A stretch of 7,891 nucleotides of DNA from Flavobacteriales bacterium (GCA_030728235.1 JANRAA010000063.1:1-7891); one strand, 5' to 3'; shown: positions 1 to 5,682, counted from the first letter of the stretch. Program-made: numbers and translations. Notes: generated from the letters alone by a model not told the origin.

Positions 1-1
1 G

Positions 2-325
2 GACGAGCTAATGCTTCAATACAAATCGTGGTACTACTTTGTGCTTGAAACCTACCGTTCTCGATTTGAAGAGCTGCTGGTAGTGATTGATCAAGTGGCA
101 TTTCGCTCTATGGATGAGAAACTGATCTTCTATTTGAAGCGCCAGTTTGATGCTTTCGAGACGAACATTCTCAACACCACTCACCAAACCATTGCGTACG
201 ATTTGAACTCTTCGCGAGAGGTTATCTCTCGACTGCTCAAGAAGTTAGAGCAAAATGGATACGTGGCATTGCACAGAAACTCAATTGAAAAACTGAATCT
301 TGACCAAGATCAGTTTCCTTGGTGA
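2..325 (+). CDS. Crp/Fnr-family transcriptional regulator, C-terminal part (5' partial)
   Basis: The open frame runs in from the left edge (first full codon at base 2) and ends at TGA 323-325. Only about 107 residues are visible. An ATG at 11 exists but is unlikely to be the true start, because the frame stays open to the edge and the family's N-terminal cyclic-nucleotide-type sensor domain is missing. What remains fits the long dimerisation helix followed by a winged helix-turn-helix. Counting from the ATG at 11, the helix-turn-helix covers about residues 56-90, with the segment THQTIAYDLNSSREVISRLL resembling the Crp/Fnr recognition helices (the S-R-E-x-x-S-R-x-L pattern). The next gene, a rhodanese, starts 57 bases downstream on the same strand. 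That suggests a regulator of the sulfur genes, but no effector or target can be read from this fragment. The family is fairly secure; the ligand is unknown because the sensor domain lies outside the window. Confidence 0.85.
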   Translation, partial: DELMLQYKSWYYFVLETYRSRFEELLVVIDQVAFRSMDEKLIFYLKRQFDAFETNILNTTHQTIAYDLNSSREVISRLLKKLEQNGYVALHRNSIEKLNLDQDQFPW

Positions 326-350
326 CCAAAGGTACAGATAGCCCGAACCT

Positions 351-385
351 CATAGTTGAACTTTGTAGAAAAGATTACAACTATG
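351..385 (+). promoter_or_regulatory. Perfect 8-bp inverted repeat enclosing the rhodanese start codon
   Basis: CATAGTTG (351-358) and CAACTATG (378-385) are exact reverse complements separated by 19 bases. The 3' arm ends in the ATG at 383-385 that I prefer as the rhodanese start, so an RNA stem would hide that start codon. As DNA, the arms are 27 bp apart from start to start, which is too wide for a classical Crp/Fnr site (TTGAT-N4-ATCAA). A GAACTTTG at 358-365 matches the Bacteroidota -7 box TAnnTTTG except for its first base, with no TTTG-like -33 element at the expected spacing. The repeat is directly visible. A regulatory role is inference. Confidence 0.4.
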
Positions 386-691
386 TTCTTCGGAAGAAAA
401 AAAACAGCAAGTCCTGAACTTAAGAATGAAATTCTAGAAAATTCGGGCATCGTTATCGATTGTAGAACTGCTTCTGAGCGCGCTTCAGGAATGGTTAAAG
501 GAGCGATTACTGCCGATTGGCTGGGCGGAGAGATGCACAGCAAGGTGAAATCACTCGATCCTTCGAAACATTATTATTTGTACTGCCGCTCGGGAGCCCG
601 CAGCGGACAAGCAACCTCATTTCTTAAATCACACGGATTTAACAATGTAACGAACCTCGGTGGATACGACGATGTCGCCGACTTGTTCTGA
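383..691 (+). CDS. Small single-domain rhodanese-like sulfurtransferase
   Basis: A 102-residue protein of one rhodanese domain and nothing else, with no signal peptide or membrane segment, so presumably cytoplasmic. The domain opens with the usual beta strand (VIDCRTASE, acidic D followed by CR). It ends with the active-site loop C-R-S-G-A-R, whose catalytic cysteine is residue 68 from the ATG. Such domains carry sulfane sulfur as a cysteine persulfide and hand it to thiols or protein acceptors. Start choice: the frame also contains an in-frame TTG at 356 (111 residues). I prefer ATG 383 because it begins right at the short basic lead-in (MFFGRKK) usual for small rhodaneses. An A-rich stretch lies just upstream, as in Bacteroidota leaders. 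The gene lies between the regulator and the dioxygenase fusion (30-base gap to the latter), so co-transcription is likely. The physiological sulfur donor is not evident. Confidence 0.9.
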   Translation: MFFGRKKTASPELKNEILENSGIVIDCRTASERASGMVKGAITADWLGGEMHSKVKSLDPSKHYYLYCRSGARSGQATSFLKSHGFNNVTNLGGYDDVADLF

Positions 692-721
692 GCATTGGTG
701 AGCCGTTAAAAACGTCACATT

Positions 722-2104
722 ATGCAAGTTACACAACTGTACACAAAGTGCTTGGCACAAGGTGCCTACTTTATAAGCTCCAACGGAGAAGCCGCAGTAA
801 TCGACCCGCTGCGCGAAACAGAACCGTATATCAAACTGGCAGCAGAAAATGGTGTGAAGATCAAATACATTTTCGAAACGCATTTCCATGCGGATTTTGT
901 AAGTGGTCACATCGACTTAGCAAAAGAGACGGGAGCAACGATCGTTTACGGTCCAACTGCGGTTCCTTCTTTTGATGCTTATGTAGCCAAAGACAACGAA
1001 GTTTTCAAGGTGGGAGATCTTTCGGTAGCAGTGTTGCACACTCCCGGACATACCATGGAGTCGTCGACTTTCCTTTTGCGCGATGCAGATGGTAAAGATC
1101 AGGCTTTGTTTACAGGTGATACTTTGTTTTTAGGTGACGTTGGTCGTCCTGACCTTGCCCAAAAAGCGGCAAACATGACGCGTGAAGAATTGGCGGGTCT
1201 GCTCTTCGATTCGCTGAGAGAGAAAATCATGGTGCTGTCGGATGATTTGATTGTTTATCCGGGGCACGGACAAGGATCTGCTTGCGGAAAGGCGATGTCG
1301 TCGGATACGGTAGATACGCTCGGTAATCAGAAAGCAACAAACTATGCTTTGCGTGCAAACATGACGCGTGACGAGTTCATCAAAGAGGTGACTGATGGTT
1401 TGCTAGCTCCTCCGAGCTATTTCCCGAAAAATGCCGCGATGAACAAGTTTGGGTATGAAAGCATCAAAGAGATTCAAGAACGCGGGTCGAAAGCGCTTTC
1501 GGTCGAAGAATTCGCTGCAGGATCGGCCCATGATGATGCTGTGATTTTAGATGCACGCGACGCAAATACTTTCGTGAAAGGATTTATTCCCGGCGCATTC
1601 TCAATTGGAATATCAGGCGACTTCGCTCCTTGGGTGGGCATCATTTTAACCGATATCAAAGCACCAATCTACTTGGTGGTTGATGAAAATATGGTTGATG
1701 AGGCGGTTGTGCGATTGGCACGTGTTGGATACGACAACGTTCAAGGTTACTTGAAAGGTGGGGTTGAAGCATGGAAGAACAGCGGAAAAGAGGTTGCGAC
1801 CATAAAATCGGTGACACCGCAAGCTTTTATTAACGATGCGCACAAAATGCCTGTTGTTGATGTCCGCAGAACTTCAGAATTCAATGTAGCGCACGTAGAC
1901 GAAGCACGGAACATTCCGCTTGACTTCATCTATTCGCGCATGCAAGATTTCCCTAAAAAACCTTTCTATATCCACTGTCAAGGTGGCTACCGTTCAGTTA
2001 TTGCAGCCTCTGTGCTCGCGAAGAATGGGGTAGAAGTGGTGAATATTGAAGGGGGATATGATGGTTTGGTAAAAGCCGGTCAACCAATGGTTGAGATGGC
2101 GTAG
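722..2104 (+). CDS. Persulfide dioxygenase-rhodanese fusion (CstB-type MBL-fold protein)
   Basis: A 460-residue protein with three parts. Residues 1-245 are a metallo-beta-lactamase fold of the ETHE1/persulfide dioxygenase group: H54-x-H56-x-D58, TPGH110, TGD133 and PGH182 supply the non-haem iron ligands and second shell. The position after D58 is Phe where ETHE1 has His. Residues 270-358 are a rhodanese fold that has lost its catalytic cysteine loop (around 314-325 there is VVDEN rather than CxxGxR). Residues 365-456 are an intact rhodanese with C419-Q-G-G-Y-R. This order and length match Staphylococcus CstB (about 444 residues), which oxidises low-molecular-weight persulfides and uses the rhodanese to make thiosulfate. 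C188 in GSACGK may correspond to the conserved cysteine near the CstB iron site. No signal peptide, so cytoplasmic. Start ATG 722 has no clear Shine-Dalgarno. The substrate (glutathione, CoA or bacillithiol persulfide) cannot be told from sequence. Confidence 0.92.
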   Translation: MQVTQLYTKCLAQGAYFISSNGEAAVIDPLRETEPYIKLAAENGVKIKYIFETHFHADFVSGHIDLAKETGATIVYGPTAVPSFDAYVAKDNEVFKVGDLSVAVLHTPGHTMESSTFLLRDADGKDQALFTGDTLFLGDVGRPDLAQKAANMTREELAGLLFDSLREKIMVLSDDLIVYPGHGQGSACGKAMSSDTVDTLGNQKATNYALRANMTRDEFIKEVTDGLLAPPSYFPKNAAMNKFGYESIKEIQERGSKALSVEEFAAGSAHDDAVILDARDANTFVKGFIPGAFSIGISGDFAPWVGIILTDIKAPIYLVVDENMVDEAVVRLARVGYDNVQGYLKGGVEAWKNSGKEVATIKSVTPQAFINDAHKMPVVDVRRTSEFNVAHVDEARNIPLDFIYSRMQDFPKKPFYIHCQGGYRSVIAASVLAKNGVEVVNIEGGYDGLVKAGQPMVEMA

Positions 2105-2123
2105 TTTTTTAGTTTTTGGCGTC

Positions 2124-2179
2124 GAACCACCCATCGAAGATGTTTCACAGATCGGAAGGAGCATTTTGGTGGGTGGTTC
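2124..2179 (+). repeat. 16-pair imperfect hairpin upstream of thioredoxin
   Basis: Arms 2124-2139 and 2164-2179 pair over 16 positions. The outer ten are perfect (beginning GAACCACCC / GGGTGGTTC, plus A-T), and three of the inner six are G-U wobbles. The loop is 24 bases. The 3' arm stops 13 bases before the thioredoxin ATG. It does not have the T-run of a canonical terminator on either strand: the T-rich stretch at 2105-2116 lies before it, and what follows is TTATATTTG. It could be a leader structure for the thioredoxin gene, a mRNA 3'-end stabiliser for the dioxygenase gene, or a poor terminator. The structure is seen; the role is open. Confidence 0.5.
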
Positions 2180-2180
2180 T

Positions 2181-2188
2181 TATATTTG
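2181..2188 (+). promoter_or_regulatory. Candidate Bacteroidota -7 box before thioredoxin
   Basis: TATATTTG matches TAnnTTTG exactly and sits four bases before the ATG at 2193. If it is used, transcription would begin at or next to the start codon, giving a leaderless or near-leaderless message. No TTTG-like -33 element is found at the usual 19-21 base spacing (expected near 2157-2161, where the sequence is purine-rich). An eight-base motif with two free positions also occurs by chance. Moderate to low confidence. Confidence 0.3.
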
Positions 2189-2192
2189 AACT

Positions 2193-2495
2193 ATGGCAAA
2201 AGAATCGTTTAAAGATCTGATAAACTCAGATACTCCTGTGCTGATTGATTTCTTCGCAGAATGGTGCGGCCCGTGCAAAGCCATGGCTCCTGAATTGAAG
2301 AAATTCAGTGGAATGGTAGAAGACCGTGCTCGTGTTTTAAAAATTGATGTCGACAAAAATCCGGCTGTAGCCCAAGCGTACCAAATTCGCAGCATACCTA
2401 CGGTGATGATTTTTCGTCGCGGTGCGGTGGAATGGCGCGCTGCGGGATTTCAAACGGCTGATCAATTGATGAATGCGATCAATGCTTTGAAGTAG
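2193..2495 (+). CDS. trxA: Thioredoxin
   Basis: A 100-residue cytoplasmic single-domain thioredoxin. The active site W24-C25-G26-P27-C28-K is canonical, the buried acid preceding it is D19 (LIDFFAEWCGPC), and the cis-proline is P69 in RSIPTV. No signal peptide, so it is not one of the secreted ResA/TlpA-type proteins common in Bacteroidota. Its length is slightly shorter than E. coli TrxA (about 108). Thioredoxins reduce disulfides and also persulfides. Its place 88 bases behind a persulfide dioxygenase fusion makes release of sulfane sulfur from rhodanese or protein persulfides a plausible local job, though it could equally be a general thioredoxin. No Shine-Dalgarno is visible; the ATG lies directly behind a TATATTTG box and a strong hairpin, so it may have its own transcript. 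Family assignment is secure; dedication to sulfur metabolism is inference. Confidence 0.95.
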   Translation: MAKESFKDLINSDTPVLIDFFAEWCGPCKAMAPELKKFSGMVEDRARVLKIDVDKNPAVAQAYQIRSIPTVMIFRRGAVEWRAAGFQTADQLMNAINALK

Positions 2496-2500
2496 ACGAG

Positions 2501-2519
2501 CCGACTGTCTTTAAGTCGG
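2501..2519. repeat. Hairpin after thioredoxin in the convergent gap
   Basis: CCGACT (2501-2506) and AGTCGG (2514-2519) form a perfect 6-bp stem with a 7-base loop, five bases after the thioredoxin stop. No T-run follows on either strand, so it is not a complete intrinsic terminator. It may protect the 3' end of the thioredoxin mRNA or pair with a second partial copy just after it (CGACTG near 2523-2528). Confidence 0.4.
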
Positions 2520-2546
2520 TATCGACTGTGATTATTCTTCGTTTCG

Positions 2547-2588
2547 GCGGATACTTTAACCCAGGTACATGTCCGCGTCTATTTTTTT
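2547..2588 (+). terminator. Probable intrinsic terminator of the + strand sulfur cluster
   Basis: GCGGA (2547-2551) pairs with TCCGC (2572-2576). A further TAC/GTA pairing (2552-2554 with 2565-2567) extends the stem across a four-base bulge. Seven T residues follow at 2582-2588, five bases after the stem. The core stem is short and the spacer to the T-run is longer than ideal, so this is only a moderate call. It lies where a terminator is expected, between convergent genes, six bases before the end of the DUF3108 gene. Confidence 0.45.
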
Positions 2589-2594
2589 ACCATT

Positions 2595-3368
2595 TCACAT
2601 CAAGAAGATGCGGGCTTTTCCAACGCTTAACTCTGTTTCAATGTAAATGGGAATGCGGCGAGCATCAGCGGTAACATACACTTCCATGTTCTCCCCAGCT
2701 TTGAAAATGGTTCCTTCTATGAGCGCTGGCTTGAATAAATAACACACGTATTCTTTATCGTCTCGCGGATCTTTCCAGATTGTTTTTCCTTTGTACCGCA
2801 GGTAGGATGGGTGATAGGCGCCGTCGAGATAGAAAGTAAGTGGTATTTTACTCTCGTTGGTCATCGTGCTAAAGTCAAGCGTCCGGCAGTGATAAATCGC
2901 TGTGATGACATCAAACGCGTCCTTCATCGTTGGTAAGGTGCCGTGTGTGGTTTCTTTTTTTTCGTCTGCGATTTTGTAATATATCGAATCAGATTTTACA
3001 TGATAGTCGCGGTTGTATTGGCGGCTGCCTTCTTGTCCGTATCTCCGAAATCGCTTCGATTGAAGGTTCGCATCGGCATACGATTCATACGTTGATCTCA
3101 CTTTGTAAAACCAATCCCAATGGGTGTACGATTGTCCGTACCCCTTGAACTTAAAATACGTTTGCCCACCAGCAACGGTATCTGAAACCGAGAATGTAGC
3201 CATACCGGCCTCTACCCAAATGAATCCCCATTGGTAAACAAGCTCATAATTGAGTATCTCTCCTTTTTTGAAAGGCAGTTTTTTTTGACCTACGACATTG
3301 CCAATTGTGAGCAATGAAAAAAGGCCCCAAATGAGGCCTTTAAAATATGATGTGCCGGTTATTCTCAC
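2595..3368 (-). CDS. DUF3108-family exported protein
   Basis: A 257-residue protein with an N-terminal signal peptide (basic residues R2 and K10, hydrophobic core about 12-23, likely cleavage near VVG-Q28), so periplasmic or surface-facing. The start of the mature part (GEILNYELVYQWG, then a G-x-A-x-F-S strand) and the C-terminal strand pattern (MEVYVTADARRIPIYIE, then a G-x-A-x-I-x-L ending) resemble DUF3108 (PF11306) proteins, predicted beta-rich and of unknown function. The start is GTG at 3366-3368, overlapping the TGA of the DUF1573 gene as GTGA, typical of translational coupling. The only later candidate, TTG at residue 19, would destroy the signal peptide, so GTG is preferred. Unusually, an intrinsic-terminator shape lies across codons 10-18. 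Last gene of the - strand cluster. The family match is fairly sure; function unknown. Confidence 0.85.
   Translation of the reverse strand: MRITGTSYFKGLIWGLFSLLTIGNVVGQKKLPFKKGEILNYELVYQWGFIWVEAGMATFSVSDTVAGGQTYFKFKGYGQSYTHWDWFYKVRSTYESYADANLQSKRFRRYGQEGSRQYNRDYHVKSDSIYYKIADEKKETTHGTLPTMKDAFDVITAIYHCRTLDFSTMTNESKIPLTFYLDGAYHPSYLRYKGKTIWKDPRDDKEYVCYLFKPALIEGTIFKAGENMEVYVTADARRIPIYIETELSVGKARIFLM
3317..3341 (-). terminator. Terminator-shaped hairpin inside the DUF3108 signal-peptide codons
   Basis: Read on the - strand, AAAGGCC (3341-3335), an eight-base loop, GGCCTTT (3326-3320) and three more T (3319-3317) make a perfect 7-bp stem ending in six consecutive T. This is the classic Rho-independent layout. 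It starts 24 bases past the stop of the DUF1573 gene, where its terminator would be expected, yet the DUF3108 reading frame runs through it. It may terminate part of the transcripts, with ribosomes translating the coupled gene masking the stem. It could also be chance arising from K-G-L-I-W-G-L-F codons. Confidence 0.5.
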
Positions 3369-3916
3369 TGTGCAGTTTCTGCTGGAGTTACCTGCGCTTT
3401 GATCTTCAAAATCGTTTGCTCTGGAGAGGTGTTCGCAGTAACAGTAACCTGCTTGGTCTGCGCATTTTTCTTACCCTGAGAGTTGAACGCTACTTGGATT
3501 TCACCTTTTCCGCCTGGAGGAATTGGTTCTTTCGGACACTGAGGAACAGTACATCCGCAAGATCCTTTGCAATTCTCAAGAATCAAAGGCTCAGTTCCTG
3601 TGTTGGTGAATTTGAAGACGTGCTCAACTTTATCACCTTCGTTGATGGTGCCAAAGTCCCACTCGTATTCTGAAAACGACATAGATGTTGCCGGCAAGCT
3701 CGAAGATTTTGACGGCTCTTGCGGCGTCTTTCCTTCAATTGGATTAGAGCGATCTGATGGCTGAGCCACTGCAGCAGTTTGATTCACTGCACTCACTTCT
3801 GTGCCTATTGGCTTAGAAATGACCTCTTCGCCACCTCCACTGTACATCTTGTACGCGATGACGCCTAAAAACGCTGCGATTACTGCTAGTAATCCTACTT
3901 TCATTCCGTTACTCAT
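3365..3916 (-). CDS. Membrane-anchored DUF1573 protein with a cysteine cluster
   Basis: A 183-residue protein: a short N-terminus, one membrane segment or uncleaved signal anchor (residues 6-22), a Ser/Pro/Gln-rich low-complexity linker (about 28-78), and a DUF1573 domain (about 80-178). The domain shows the family's WDFGTINEGD, FKFTNTG, SCGCTVP, PPGGKGEI and AFNSQGK pattern, an Ig-like fold of unknown function common in Bacteroidota envelopes. Beyond the usual C120-G-C122 pair there are C116 and C127, giving four cysteines within twelve residues. The start ATG 3914-3916 is preferred; M5 (3902-3904) is an alternative that leaves the anchor intact. The gene has a good promoter candidate just upstream. 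It is the middle gene between the CtpA protease (45-base gap) and DUF3108 (4-base overlap). No enzymatic motif is seen; a structural or binding role at the envelope is the safest inference. Confidence 0.9.
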   Translation of the reverse strand: MSNGMKVGLLAVIAAFLGVIAYKMYSGGGEEVISKPIGTEVSAVNQTAAVAQPSDRSNPIEGKTPQEPSKSSSLPATSMSFSEYEWDFGTINEGDKVEHVFKFTNTGTEPLILENCKGSCGCTVPQCPKEPIPPGGKGEIQVAFNSQGKKNAQTKQVTVTANTSPEQTILKIKAQVTPAETAQ

Positions 3917-3941
3917 GGTTTTATCAATTTCAATGGTGTTA

Positions 3942-3973
3942 CAAAGGTATTAAATATCATGTCAATTCTTAAA
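3942..3973 (-). promoter_or_regulatory. Bacteroidota-type promoter for the DUF1573-DUF3108 pair
   Basis: On the - strand, TACCTTTG (3949-3942) is an exact match to the -7 box TAnnTTTG. Twenty bases upstream, TTTA (3973-3970) matches three of four positions of the -33 box TTTG, at the consensus spacing. Transcription would start near 3936-3938, leaving a leader of about 20 bases to the ATG at 3916. The -33 part lies within the last codons of the upstream protease gene. This is the best promoter candidate in the window. It suggests the two DUF genes can be expressed separately from the protease. Confidence 0.55.
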
Positions 3974-5578
3974 GTCTGCATGGGCAAGCTTCGCTTTTTC
4001 AAAAGTGCCGTCGTGCAATACATTGATGGCTTTCATATATGCCGGACTAAGTTTATTCACTACCTCGTAAAACACGTTATAGTCGTATAAGTTTCTTCCG
4101 ATCAAAGCTTTCATGCGAATCGATACAGCTTCGAATGAGCGATCCCAATCTTCTTTAACGAATGGTATTCCTTCTTTCTCAACATATTTAACCAATCCAT
4201 CTGTGATGTCGCGTGAGACTTCAAAGTTTTTCACGAATTCATCCGAGCTTTTATACTTCGATGAAAGCATGTCTCTGTTTTGGTCGACCCAAGTTAGTGC
4301 ATATTGATTCATCGCACCTTTCCTTAACATATCGTTAAAGTATTCGCTAGAATACGTTGTGTCGATCGGAACGAAGATGTCTGGTAAAATACCGCCACCA
4401 CCGTAAACGGTGCGTTTTTGAATGTTGGTCGTAAATTTCAGCGAATCAGGAAGATCAAGCTTCTCTAAGCTCAATAGTTCGCCTGTTTCAAATCGCTCGT
4501 ATTTCTCTTTTTGGTATGCCTCAATGCCATCGTCATAAGGTTTCTGAATGCACCGTCCAGATGGGGTATAGTATTTTTGAACGGTGAGTCTCACGGCTGA
4601 TCCGTCAGGCAATTCCACTGGTCGTTGCACAAGTCCTTTTCCAAATGACCTGCGGCCAACAATTAATCCTCGATCCCAATCTTGAATGGCGCCTGAAACG
4701 ATTTCACTCGCTGAAGCGGATCCTTCATCAATCAATACAACCAATCGCCCTTTTTCAAAAAGTCCTTGTCTACGCGAGTAAGTCTCATCTTTCGGAAAAG
4801 ATCTACCTTCTGTATAAACCAACAAGCGGTTGTCTGATAAAAACTCATCAGCCATTTCAATGGCCGTGCTGAGCAATCCGCCGCCATTTCCTTGAAGATC
4901 GAGCACAAGACTATTCATCCCTTGAGATTTCAATTTTACAAGTGCTTCTCGTAGCTCTACCATGGTGGTTTTTGCGAACCGATTTACTTTGACATATCCT
5001 ATTTGATCGTCGATCATGTAAGAGGCGTCAACAGAGTAAATCGGGATTTTGTCACGAACGATATCGAAATCCAGCAGCCTTTTAACACCACCTCGTTTGA
5101 TTTCAACTTTCACGGTTGTCCCCTTTGGGCCTTTGAGTAAACCCATAACATCTTGGTTGTTGATGCCAATTCCAGCCACAGGCTTACCGTCAACATTGAT
5201 GATCTTATCCCCAGCCATGATGCCGAGTTTTTCCGATGGTCCGCCAGCAATTGTCGCAACTACGAAAATGGTGTCTTTCAAAATGTTGAATTGCACTCCG
5301 ATGCCTTCAAAATTCCCCTGCAAGGGTTCATTGGCAGCAGCAAGCTCTTCTTTACTGATGTACACTGAGTGTGGATCAAGCTCTTCAAGCATGTGCACGA
5401 TGGCGTGCTCAACGAGCTCTTCGCTGTTCACTGAGTCAACGTACATACGTTCAATGTAGTAAAGTAGGGTGTTGAATTTTTCAACAGTTGCTTTTGGGTC
5501 GGTGTTTTGACCAATGGCCCCGGTAGAAATGATTAATGTGAGTGTGGCAAGGGCGCCTTTCAGGAAGGAATATTTCAT
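3962..5578 (-). CDS. S41 C-terminal processing peptidase (CtpA/Prc type)
   Basis: A 538-residue exported serine protease that cleaves proteins from their C-terminal side. Parts in order: a signal peptide (residues 1-23, hydrophobic core 8-18), an N-terminal helical region with the family's E-E-L-D-P-H-S motif near 65-71, a PDZ domain (about 88-165, substrate tail binding, with the G-I-G-V-Q-F loop at 92-97), the S41 catalytic core (about 178-400) and a C-terminal helical extension (about 410-538). The expected catalytic dyad is visible: S289 in GSASASE and K314 in FGKGLVQ, 25 residues apart as in E. coli Prc (S452/K477), with Q318 four further. Length is usual for Bacteroidota homologues. It follows PbpC by 102 bases on the same strand, suggesting a shared envelope maintenance role. 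Its substrates are not evident. The start ATG has a conventional signal peptide directly after it. Confidence 0.95.
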   Translation of the reverse strand: MKYSFLKGALATLTLIISTGAIGQNTDPKATVEKFNTLLYYIERMYVDSVNSEELVEHAIVHMLEELDPHSVYISKEELAAANEPLQGNFEGIGVQFNILKDTIFVVATIAGGPSEKLGIMAGDKIINVDGKPVAGIGINNQDVMGLLKGPKGTTVKVEIKRGGVKRLLDFDIVRDKIPIYSVDASYMIDDQIGYVKVNRFAKTTMVELREALVKLKSQGMNSLVLDLQGNGGGLLSTAIEMADEFLSDNRLLVYTEGRSFPKDETYSRRQGLFEKGRLVVLIDEGSASASEIVSGAIQDWDRGLIVGRRSFGKGLVQRPVELPDGSAVRLTVQKYYTPSGRCIQKPYDDGIEAYQKEKYERFETGELLSLEKLDLPDSLKFTTNIQKRTVYGGGGILPDIFVPIDTTYSSEYFNDMLRKGAMNQYALTWVDQNRDMLSSKYKSSDEFVKNFEVSRDITDGLVKYVEKEGIPFVKEDWDRSFEAVSIRMKALIGRNLYDYNVFYEVVNKLSPAYMKAINVLHDGTFEKAKLAHADFKN

Positions 5579-5591
5579 TCGTTTTTATTTG

Positions 5592-5606
5592 TTGCTCGCT
5601 GAGCAA
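5592..5606 (-). repeat. Perfect 6-bp hairpin in the leader of the CtpA gene
   Basis: TTGCTC and GAGCAA are exact reverse complements around a three-base loop, placed 14 bases upstream of the protease start codon. Upstream of it on the - strand, TACCTTTA (5627-5620) matches the -7 box TAnnTTTG at all but the last base, with no good -33 element. If that box is used, the mRNA would start near 5613-5616 and this tight stem would sit near its 5' end, where it could protect the message. No T-run follows, so it is not a terminator. Confidence 0.4.
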
Positions 5607-5666
5607 TGATCAGACCATTTAAAGGTAGTCTGTCCTTTCTACTCATCAGGTTAAAAAAGGTTAAGC

Positions 5667-5682
5667 AAAAATTAGAATTTTT
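5667..5682. repeat. A/T-only perfect inverted repeat overlapping the pbpC stop
   Basis: AAAAATT (5667-5673) and AATTTTT (5676-5682) flank a two-base centre and overlap the pbpC TAA at 5681-5683. A T-run is built into the repeat, but the stem has no G-C pairs and would be weak. Next to it, GGTTAA occurs twice (5649-5654 and 5659-5664). It is a poor terminator candidate at best. The rest of the 102-base gap to the protease gene holds only the small hairpin, the weak -7 box and a CAGAC/GTCTG repeat (5611-5632). Confidence 0.3.

Noticed and set aside
319..329. Palindrome TTGGT-G-ACCAA over the regulator stop codon as a possible Crp/Fnr operator
   Set aside because: The one-base centre does not fit the spaced dyad of this regulator family, and it lies at the end of a coding region.
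327..334. Perfect TACCTTTG (-7-like) on the - strand at the end of the regulator gene, which could drive an antisense RNA
   Set aside because: No -33 element at the right spacing and no antisense gene; an eight-base motif with two free positions is expected by chance.
704..714. CGTT-AAA-AACG inverted repeat between the rhodanese and the dioxygenase fusion
   Set aside because: Only four pairs per arm in an AT-rich gap; too short to support an operator or terminator.
1169..1371. A 17-base direct repeat (1169-1185 and 1355-1371) within the dioxygenase fusion gene, 186 bases apart and in frame
   Set aside because: Both copies encode similar A-N-M-T-R-E/D segments in the dioxygenase domain. Shared codon choice explains the identity, and there is no sign of duplication around them.
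2080..2110. TCAACC-AAT-GGTTGA hairpin near the end of the fusion gene followed by a T-run as a terminator
   Set aside because: The T-run begins ten bases after the stem and the stem is inside conserved coding sequence, so it does not fit an intrinsic terminator.
5049..5459. Open frame of 136 codons on the + strand
   Set aside because: It lies wholly inside the protease gene on the other strand; its serine/proline-rich product has no family features, and the protease has intact motifs throughout.
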